From: JAIOIW01 sp050304175
GTDB taxonomy: Bacteria; Pseudomonadota; Alphaproteobacteria; Rhizobiales; Rhizobiaceae
Length of the DNA: 12,307 nucleotides
NCBI GenBank assembly: GCA_050304175.1
Contig: JBNLDE010000091.1
Span: 1-12,307 of the forward strand
Direction of reading: 5' to 3'
A model generated the notes under the pieces. That model saw only the letters and a program-made list of their open reading frames with translations, had not been told where the DNA came from and did no database searches. Positions within the stretch are counted from its first letter, which is position 1. Each line of letters starts with the position of its first letter. Both the position numbers and the translations under genes were made by a program. Below are positions 7,007-12,307 of this stretch, one piece after another.

Positions 7007-8154
7007 CAACTGGTTCCCTTGTCTGCGTCGCGCCACTCTGTTCGCACCGTTTCGTCCGTTTCGACCGCCTGCCGCGCGCTCCTGAGCGCGGCGAAGGCGC
7101 CGGTGTCCGCGAGCCGGGCCGTAGCCCACACCGCGGCCCCGCGCACCAGCGGCGCGGGATCTTCAAGCAGCGCGAGCACCGGGTCCGAGAGCTTGGCGTC
7201 GCCGCTGTTGCCGGCGGCGATCAGGGCATTGCGCACGAATCGGTCGCGGCCGATGCGTTTGACCGGCGAACCCGAGAACATGGCGCGGAAGCCGGCATCG
7301 TCAAGCGTCAGCAGGGTCGCCAGTTGCGGCGCCTTCAGCTCGTCGCGCGCCTTCAGCCGCGTTTCGCTCGCCGCTTGCGCAAACTTGTTCCACGGGCACA
7401 CCGCCAGGCAGTCGTCGCAGCCATAGATCCGGTTGCCGAGGGCTGGGCGCATTTCGCGCGGAATCGGGCCCTTGTGTTCGATCGTGAGATACGAGATGCA
7501 CCGCCCCGCATCGAGCTTGTAGGGGGCGGGAAACGCGTCGGTCGGGCAGATGTCGAGGCAGGCGCGGCACCGGCCGCAATGGTCGGTCTCGTCGCGGTCC
7601 GGCGCCAGCGAGGCCGTCGTGAAGATCGCGCCGAGAAACAGCCAGGAGCCATGGGTGCGGCTCACCAGGTTGGTGTGCTTGCCCTGCCACCCGAGGCCCG
7701 CCGCCGCGGCAAGCGGCTTTTCCATGACCGGGGCCGTGTCGACGAACACCTTGACCTCAGCGCCGGCGCGCGCCGCAAACCGTCCGGCGATGGTCTTCAG
7801 CTTGCCCTTGACGACGTCGTGGTAGTCGCGGTTCTGCGCATAGACCGAGATCGCGCCGCGATCCGGCTGTTCGAGTACATCCAGCGGGTCGTGGTCCGGC
7901 CCGTAATTCATCGCCAGCATGATGATGCTGCGGACGTCGGTCCACAACGCCCGCGGGTCGGCACGCCAGGCGGCCCGGTGCGCCATCCAGTCCATGGTCG
8001 CGTGATGGCCCTTGGCGAGGAAAGCGGCCAGTCGGTCGCCCGCTTCGCCGATCGCATCTGGCGAGGCAACGCCCAGTGCCGCGAAACCGGCGCTGGCGGC
8101 TTCGGCTTCCAGGAATTTGCGAAGCTTGTCGGGATCTGCCGTTTGCGTGGCCAT
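7006..8154 (-). CDS. queG: Epoxyqueuosine reductase
   Basis: QueG carries out the last step of queuosine synthesis, reducing epoxyqueuosine to queuosine at position 34 of tRNAs with GUN anticodons, using cobalamin and two [4Fe-4S] clusters. The 382-residue protein has the proposed proton donor Asp139 in VDTAPVMEK and the GWQGKHTN segment (155-162). The ferredoxin-like cysteines are C193-x2-C196-x2-C199-x3-C203 and C219, C246-x2-C249-x3-C253. HEAT-like helices lie around 305-360. This is the usual single-protein length. The ATG at 8154 has GAGG about 9 nt upstream. It lies 18 bp after the fzlA-like gene and overlaps the SDR start by one base. No other queuosine gene is in the window. Confidence 0.96.
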   Translation of the reverse strand: MATQTADPDKLRKFLEAEAASAGFAALGVASPDAIGEAGDRLAAFLAKGHHATMDWMAHRAAWRADPRALWTDVRSIIMLAMNYGPDHDPLDVLEQPDRGAISVYAQNRDYHDVVKGKLKTIAGRFAARAGAEVKVFVDTAPVMEKPLAAAAGLGWQGKHTNLVSRTHGSWLFLGAIFTTASLAPDRDETDHCGRCRACLDICPTDAFPAPYKLDAGRCISYLTIEHKGPIPREMRPALGNRIYGCDDCLAVCPWNKFAQAASETRLKARDELKAPQLATLLTLDDAGFRAMFSGSPVKRIGRDRFVRNALIAAGNSGDAKLSDPVLALLEDPAPLVRGAAVWATARLADTGAFAALRSARQAVETDETVRTEWRDADKGTS

Positions 8155-8172
8155 GGCCAGCCTCGACGCGCC

Positions 8173-8865
8173 CTAGAAATCCGGGTCGGCGTAGTGGGAA
8201 GCCGGCGGCAGGCCGGTAACGCGCTCGTTGAGCAGAGGCCGGAACGAGGGGCGCGATTTAAGCCGTGCGAACCAGTCGCGTGCCGCCGGGCTGGCCTGCC
8301 AGTCGATCTCGCCCAGATAATCGAGGATCGAGATCGCGGCTCCGGCGGCGAGATCGGCATAGGTCAGCTTGGAGCCGGCCAGCCAGTTGCGGCTGTCGGC
8401 CAGCCAGTTGGTGTATTTCATGTGCGCCCGGATATTGGCTCGCGCCGCGCGCAAGGCGCCCGCGTCCGGTGACCCGCCGCCGGCGGGCGTCGGCATGACC
8501 GGTTTGAATATCCGCTCGCGCACCATGTGCCGTGTTACTTCCGAATCCAGCTTCACCAGGTACCAGTCGACGATGCGGCGGATCTCGGCGCGTTCGAACG
8601 GGTCGTCGGCAAACAGCCTCTTGTCACGTTGCAGCACGCCGCGGGTCTCGTCGAGATATTCGGCGATCACACCGGCGCCGGGCACGGGGATGTCGCCCTC
8701 GGCCAGCAGGACCGGCAATGTTCCGGCCGGATTGAGCTGGAGGAATTCCTTGCGCCGCTGCCAGGGGCGTTCCTCGATCAGCGAGGCGCCTTCGCCATAT
8801 TCGCCGAGGATGAGCCGGATGTAGCGGCAGCCGGCGATCATGGGGTGGTGGAAAAGCGTCAGCAT
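8173..8865 (-). CDS. fzlA: GST-fold FtsZ-binding protein, FzlA-like
   Basis: From the ATG at 8865 this is a 230-residue glutathione S-transferase-fold protein. The thioredoxin-like half begins MLTLFHHPMIAGCRYIRL, with NPAGTLPVL near 45-53 and IAEYLDET near 67-74; the helical half includes LTYADLAAGAAISILDYLGEIDW (167-189). Its length and tail, ending HYADPDF, resemble FzlA of Caulobacter, a GST homologue that binds FtsZ and is needed for normal constriction. FzlA proteins are not known for ordinary glutathione chemistry. The assignment rests on remembered family features, so a general GST is the fallback. An in-frame ATG at 8937 would add 24 residues but lacks a Shine-Dalgarno; 8865 fits the family start. 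It heads fzlA-queG-SDR and diverges from uppP. Confidence 0.8.
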   Translation of the reverse strand: MLTLFHHPMIAGCRYIRLILGEYGEGASLIEERPWQRRKEFLQLNPAGTLPVLLAEGDIPVPGAGVIAEYLDETRGVLQRDKRLFADDPFERAEIRRIVDWYLVKLDSEVTRHMVRERIFKPVMPTPAGGGSPDAGALRAARANIRAHMKYTNWLADSRNWLAGSKLTYADLAAGAAISILDYLGEIDWQASPAARDWFARLKSRPSFRPLLNERVTGLPPASHYADPDF

Positions 8866-8954
8866 GAAGGTTTGCCCGGGGTTCTGGCTTTGGCGCCCAG
8901 AGACGGATAAGCCTGCTGTTGCGCGATTCGTTGGCATCTTGAGAACCAGTGTGA

Positions 8955-8983
8955 GCTATAGGGGCTGACATGCGACCTGACAA
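8955..8983 (-). promoter_or_regulatory. Promoter for the fzlA-queG-SDR operon
   Basis: On the minus strand TTGTCA (8983-8978, five of six to TTGACA) is followed by a 17-bp spacer and TATAGC (8960-8955, four of six to TATAAT). This predicts a start near 8948 and a leader of about 83 nt before the ATG at 8865. It is one of the two best promoters in the window and the only good one in the divergent fzlA/uppP gap. I found no equally good match facing uppP. Confidence 0.6.
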
Positions 8984-9037
8984 GAACGGGCGGTCCCGGC
9001 GGATCGTGCGTTCAAGCACCGAAAAGGTGAGGATTTG

Positions 9038-9844
9038 ATGGCACAACAGAGCATTATCGATGCAGTCCTGCTGGGTTTGGTCGAGGGATTGACCGAGTTC
9101 ATCCCGGTTTCCTCGACCGGGCACATTCTGCTCGCCGGCCATTTCCTGGGCTTCAAGTCGACCGGCAAGGCGTTCGAGGTGCTGATCCAGCTTGGCGCCA
9201 TCCTCGCGATCCTGACGGTCTATTTCGGCCGGCTGTGGAAAATGCTGACCGATTTGCCGTCCGACGCCCGCACCCGCCGTTTTGTGCTGGGAATCCTTAT
9301 TGCCTTTCTGCCGGCGGCCGTCATCGGGGCGCTCGCCCACGATTTCATCAAGAACGTGCTGTTCGAGACGCCGATGCTGATCTGCATCACGCTGATCATC
9401 GGCGGCGTGATCCTGCTTTGGGTCGACCGCCTGGCGCTGCAGCCGCGCTACACCGATATCATGGACTATCCGCTCGGCGTCTATTTCGGGATCGGCCTGT
9501 TCCAGTGCCTGGCGATGATCCCCGGCACCTCGCGTTCGGGGTCCACCATCGTCGGCGCGTTGCTGCTGGGAACCGACAAACGCTCGGCCGCCGAATTTTC
9601 CTTCTTCCTGGCGATGCCGACCATGGTTGGCGCCTTCGCCTTCGACCTGTTCAAGAACCGCGACATCCTGACGTTCAGCGACCTTCCCATCATCGCCGTC
9701 GGATTCGTCGTCGCGTTCCTTGCCGCCGTCGTCGTGGTGCGCAAGCTGCTAGACTACGTGTCGAAATACGGCTACTCGCTGTTCGGCTGGTGGCGTCTGG
9801 TCGTCGGCGGAGCCGGCCTCGCGGCCTTGCTTATCTGGGGCTAG
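9038..9844 (+). CDS. uppP: Undecaprenyl-diphosphate phosphatase
   Basis: UppP (BacA family) removes a phosphate from undecaprenyl diphosphate in the inner membrane. This recycles the lipid carrier for peptidoglycan and other envelope polymers, and its activity can raise bacitracin tolerance. The 268-residue protein is mostly hydrophobic helices. The first signature, EGLTEFIPVSSTGH at 16-29, gives Glu16, Glu20, Ser26 and His29. The second, PGTSRSGST at 162-170, gives Arg166. These match the catalytic set of the family. The start is the ATG at 9038, with AGGA close upstream; a TTG directly before it is in frame but unneeded. It is the only plus-strand protein gene here, divergent from the fzlA-like gene, and its TAG stop interlocks with that of the TSUP gene. 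Confidence 0.97.
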   Translation: MAQQSIIDAVLLGLVEGLTEFIPVSSTGHILLAGHFLGFKSTGKAFEVLIQLGAILAILTVYFGRLWKMLTDLPSDARTRRFVLGILIAFLPAAVIGALAHDFIKNVLFETPMLICITLIIGGVILLWVDRLALQPRYTDIMDYPLGVYFGIGLFQCLAMIPGTSRSGSTIVGALLLGTDKRSAAEFSFFLAMPTMVGAFAFDLFKNRDILTFSDLPIIAVGFVVAFLAAVVVVRKLLDYVSKYGYSLFGWWRLVVGGAGLAALLIWG

Positions 9845-10614
9845 CCGGTTGCCGCCATGATGCCGCGGCGAACGAGATCGAGCGCCAGCGCGGTCAGCAG
9901 GATCTTGAACCAGAAGCGGAATTGCTGCTCGGGCAACCGGTCGAGCAGTTTTGAACCCCAGACCGTACCGGCATATCCCGTGGCGATCATCGTCGCGACC
10001 AGCGGAACCCATTGCCAGAACGCGAATCCGAGTGCGCCGAAGACCACGATCTTCAGGGCGTGCAGGACGGTCATCAGGGCTGCATGCGACGCGATCACCG
10101 CCTTGCGGTCGTCCGGGATCGACTTGTTGAGGAAGGCGGCCATCATCGGCCCGGTCGCGCCCAGCGCCATCGTGATCAGGCCAAGCACCCCGCCGCCGGC
10201 GACAAGCCCGGCCCTGGACAACTCGGCGAAGCCGGGGATCTTTGCCCAGGTGACGGCGATGATGAAAGCGCCAAGCAGGACTTTCAGCGCGGCATCGGGA
10301 ATGCCGGTGACCGCATAGCCGCCAACCGCCGATCCGACGATGGCGCCGAGCAGGAACGGCCCGACAAGTGGCCAGCGGATGTTGATGCGCTGGTGCCAGG
10401 CGCGCCCGGTATTGGAGCCGAGTTGCACTGCGCCGTGCACCGGAATCAGCTGTGTCACGGGGATCAGGACGCCCATCAGCGCTAGCATGGCTACCCCGCC
10501 GCCGACACCGAAGGCCGCGGTCAGCGCGGAAGTGAAAAAACTGGCGAGAACCAGCAGGGCTGCGCCACCGGCCGCCAGCCCCTCCGGCAGCAACAACGAG
10601 GCAAATAAATCCAA
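9841..10614 (-). CDS. TSUP (TauE/SafE, DUF81) family membrane permease
   Basis: This is a predicted inner-membrane protein of about 257 residues with seven or eight hydrophobic helices, in the family linked to export or uptake of sulfite, sulfonates and other organosulfur or C2 compounds. Marks are FFTSALTAAFGVGGGVAML (26-44), the glycine-rich repeat GVLGLITMALGATGP (142-156) and a C-terminal LLDRLPEQQFRFWFKILL (223-240). No ATG lies before the first helix. I chose the TTG at 10614, 11 bp after the stop of the upstream NDUFA9-like gene, because it leads straight into the first helix. A GTG at 10677 would add a polar 21-residue extension overlapping that gene. The substrate is unknown. Confidence 0.82.
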   Translation of the reverse strand: MDLFASLLLPEGLAAGGAALLVLASFFTSALTAAFGVGGGVAMLALMGVLIPVTQLIPVHGAVQLGSNTGRAWHQRINIRWPLVGPFLLGAIVGSAVGGYAVTGIPDAALKVLLGAFIIAVTWAKIPGFAELSRAGLVAGGGVLGLITMALGATGPMMAAFLNKSIPDDRKAVIASHAALMTVLHALKIVVFGALGFAFWQWVPLVATMIATGYAGTVWGSKLLDRLPEQQFRFWFKILLTALALDLVRRGIMAATG

Positions 10615-10625
10615 CGCCGGTAGAC

Positions 10626-11603
10626 CTAGGACTGGCCGGCCGGATTGGTGAACTGGCCGGTCACCCGGTAGCGCCACAGATAGGACGGCAGGATCGCGTC
10701 GGCCGCGCGCGGCTTGATGCCGAGATCCTGCAGTGTCCGGTGCTCCGAGATGGCCGCGTCGGAAACCACATTGTCATGCCGCAGCAGCTTCACCTGGTCG
10801 GTGGTCAGAAGCGGCTTCGGCAGCAGCCCGAGGAAGAACGCGTTGATCCTTGCCAACGTCCAGGGCAGCGGCGCCAGAATGCGCTTGCGTCCGATCACGT
10901 CCAGGATCTGCTCGAGCAGCTGGCGGAAGCTGAGGATCTCGGGTCCGCCGAGTTCGTAGATCTTGCCGCCCTCGACCTTGCCGTCTACCGCTTTCGCGAT
11001 CGCCTCGGCGACGTCGCCGACATAGACCGGCTGGAACTTCGTATGGCCACCGCCGATCAGCGGCAGCACCGGTGTCCAGCGCGCCAGTTCGGCAAACTTG
11101 TTGTAGAAGCCGTCCTCCGGGCCGAACATGATCGAGGGCCGGAAGATCACCGCGCCGGGGATCGTCTCGCGCACGGCGTTCTCGCCGAGCCCCTTGGTGC
11201 GGGCGTAGACGGAGTCGGACCCGGCGTCCGCGCCGATCGCGGAGACATGGACGAGCCTGGCGTTGGCCCCGCGCGCCGCTTCCGCCACTGCGCGGGCGCC
11301 AAAATCCTGCACGGCCCCGAACCGCTGCTTGCCGCTCTCATACAGGATGCCGACGAGATTGATCACGCAATCGGTGCCGGCGACTGCACGGTCAACCGAC
11401 CAGCGGTGACGCAAATTGGCCTGGACAGGCTGGATCTGGCCGACATTGCCCAGCGGCTGGAGATGTCCGGCGAGGTTGGGATTGCGGCAGGCGACTCGGA
11501 TGTTGTAGCCGCGCCGCGCCAGCGCCTGCACCACGTGGCGTCCGAGAAAGCCGGATCCGCCGAAGACGGTAACGAGTTTCGGGGTGGCGGTGATCTCGAC
11601 CAT
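10626..11603 (-). CDS. NDUFA9-like complex I-associated NAD(P)-binding protein
   Basis: This is a 325-residue extended/atypical SDR protein resembling NDUFA9, the NAD(P)H-binding accessory subunit of respiratory complex I found in mitochondria and alphaproteobacteria. It has the nucleotide-binding GGSGFLG (15-21), INLVGILYE (81-89), VHVSAIGAD (118-126), Tyr133-x3-Lys137, FRPSIMFGPED (154-164), FQPVYVGDVAEAI (190-202) and YELGGPE (216-222). The likely role is assembly or stability of complex I at the membrane rather than catalysis. The ATG at 11603 has AGGA about 10 nt upstream. It follows arsC after 156 bp, with a possible promoter of its own, and the TSUP gene follows closely. No nuo genes are nearby, so it is an orphan of the complex I operon. 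Confidence 0.9.
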   Translation of the reverse strand: MVEITATPKLVTVFGGSGFLGRHVVQALARRGYNIRVACRNPNLAGHLQPLGNVGQIQPVQANLRHRWSVDRAVAGTDCVINLVGILYESGKQRFGAVQDFGARAVAEAARGANARLVHVSAIGADAGSDSVYARTKGLGENAVRETIPGAVIFRPSIMFGPEDGFYNKFAELARWTPVLPLIGGGHTKFQPVYVGDVAEAIAKAVDGKVEGGKIYELGGPEILSFRQLLEQILDVIGRKRILAPLPWTLARINAFFLGLLPKPLLTTDQVKLLRHDNVVSDAAISEHRTLQDLGIKPRAADAILPSYLWRYRVTGQFTNPAGQS

Positions 11604-11660
11604 GATTTGTCAATCCTGCATGATTCGGCATAGGGGCGATCGCAACGATGCCCTCGCCGC

Positions 11661-11688
11661 TTCATAAAGAATTTGGGCTGTGAGGCAA
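11661..11688 (-). promoter_or_regulatory. Possible promoter for the NDUFA9-like gene
   Basis: On the minus strand TTGCCT (11688-11683, four of six) is followed by a 16-bp spacer and TATGAA (11666-11661, four of six), about 58 bp upstream of the ATG at 11603. The 156-bp gap after arsC has no clear terminator, so read-through from the arsenic genes is also possible. Confidence 0.35.
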
Positions 11689-11759
11689 AGACGTGAATCG
11701 GTTTCGCGCGACGGTTTGCCCCGGAATCGGGATTATTGGCGGCTCTGCCGGTTCCGTGA

Positions 11760-12182
11760 TCAGCGAACGCGCCTGCCCGAGGCATCGATGACAACTTCGC
11801 CGTCATCCTTGGTGAACGGACCGATGTCCTGATTTGGCAAGATGTCGAGCACGGTCTCCGAGGGCCTGCAAAGCTTTGCGCCCTTTGGGGTTACGACGAT
11901 CGGACGATTGATCAGGACGGGATGCTGCAACATGAAACCGATCAGGTCCTCGTCGGTCCATTTCGGATCGTCCAGGCCAAGCTGTTCATAGGGAGTGCCC
12001 TTCTTGCGCAGGAGCGCGCGGGCGGAGATCCCCATCGCCGCGACCAACGCCCTCAGTTCGTCGCGCGAAGGCGGTGTCTTGAGGTATTCGATCACCGTCG
12101 GCTCCACCCCGGACTGGCGGATCATCGCCAGCGTGTTGCGCGAGGTGCCGCATTCGGGGTTGTGATAGATCGTGACGGTCAT
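11760..12182 (-). CDS. arsC: Arsenate reductase, glutaredoxin-dependent ArsC
   Basis: ArsC reduces arsenate to arsenite in the cytosol using glutathione and glutaredoxin, preparing it for efflux. The 140-residue protein opens MTVTIYHNPECGTSRNT, with the catalytic Cys11 in the HNPxCGTSRNT motif. Arg59, Arg93 (INRPIVV) and Arg106 match the three arsenate-binding arginines of the E. coli plasmid enzyme with an offset of one. Length is normal for this thioredoxin-fold class, and the motif separates it from the phosphatase-like ArsC class. The ATG at 12182 overlaps the upstream permease stop as ATGA, with GGGAG about 10 nt before it. The pair looks like acr3-arsC; arsR and arsH are not visible in this window. 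Confidence 0.95.
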   Translation of the reverse strand: MTVTIYHNPECGTSRNTLAMIRQSGVEPTVIEYLKTPPSRDELRALVAAMGISARALLRKKGTPYEQLGLDDPKWTDEDLIGFMLQHPVLINRPIVVTPKGAKLCRPSETVLDILPNQDIGPFTKDDGEVVIDASGRRVR

Positions 12183-12307
12183 GGCCGGGACTCCCGCGAC
12201 TGCGCAACCGGAGAAACGGCCGATCCGCTCTCGTACCAGCCTTTCGACCGGTTCACGATCCAGACGACGGAGAGCATGACCGGCACCTCGACGAGCACGC
12301 CGACCAC
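12179..12307 (-). CDS. acr3: ACR3-type arsenite efflux permease, C-terminal end only
   Basis: This is the last 42 codons of a gene that continues past the right edge. The visible part is a hydrophobic helix (VVGVLVEVPVMLSVVWIV), then NRSKGWYE and a short polar tail ending SRESRP. The VLVEVPVMLS helix and the NRSKGWYE end are characteristic of ACR3 arsenite permeases, which expel arsenite across the inner membrane. The TGA at 12181-12179 overlaps the arsC ATG by 4 bp, supporting an arsenic-resistance operon. ACR3 rather than ArsB is inferred from the C-terminal motif and recalled family sequence. Confidence 0.85.
   Translation of the reverse strand: MVGVLVEVPVMLSVVWIVNRSKGWYESGSAVSPVAQSRESRP

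Noticed and set aside
6194..8472. Two long + strand frames (6194-7426 and 7324-8472)
   Set aside because: They mirror the SDR, queG and fzlA-like genes, which have clear motifs on the minus strand. The + frames show no family motif and are codon-bias shadows.
8931..8962. Possible + strand promoter for uppP (TTGGCA ... TATAGG)
   Set aside because: The spacing between the elements is 20 bp, and the alternative TTGAGA gives only 12 bp; neither is acceptable. The same TATA serves the better minus-strand promoter.

Overview
This 12.3-kb window looks like ordinary core chromosome of a GC-rich alphaproteobacterium, most likely of the Rhizobiales/Hyphomicrobiales. The protein styles point there: a 206-residue short GpmA, an FzlA-like GST-fold protein and an orphan NDUFA9-type protein. 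The base composition and gene order fit too. I cannot fix the genus. Every protein gene is on the minus strand except uppP.

Layout in + coordinates: a left-edge stretch with three GTACCCAG words; a terminator, tRNA-Leu(CAG) and its promoter (minus); gpmA, dapB, an MsbA-like ABC exporter, glk, mepA, an atypical SDR, queG and an fzlA-like gene (all minus); a 172-bp divergent region; uppP (+); a TSUP permease and an NDUFA9-like protein (minus); then arsC and the 3' end of an ACR3 arsenite permease gene, which runs off the right edge.

Transcription runs right to left through compact blocks. In fzlA-queG-SDR the queG stop shares one base with the SDR start, and a good promoter (TTGTCA-N17-TATAGC) sits upstream of fzlA. 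mepA and glk follow after gaps of 93 and 159 bp. In the ABC exporter-dapB-gpmA block the first two genes overlap as ATGA. acr3-arsC also overlap as ATGA and form an arsenate-reduction plus arsenite-efflux pair. The NDUFA9-like gene is followed closely by the TSUP gene.

Several genes converge on the cell envelope. DapB feeds meso-diaminopimelate to peptidoglycan and lysine. MepA cleaves peptidoglycan crosslinks. UppP recycles the lipid carrier. FzlA-family proteins bind FtsZ and affect constriction in Caulobacter. The others serve glycolysis (Glk, GpmA), tRNA queuosine modification (QueG), arsenic resistance and complex I.

I see no CRISPR array, insertion sequence, toxin-antitoxin pair or defence cassette, and no undescribed multi-gene system. 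The points most worth checking are the possible integration-site signature beside tRNA-Leu, the fzlA/uppP divergent pair with an altered FzlA tail, a CTAG palindrome that ends two convergent genes, and the ABC exporter coupled to dapB.
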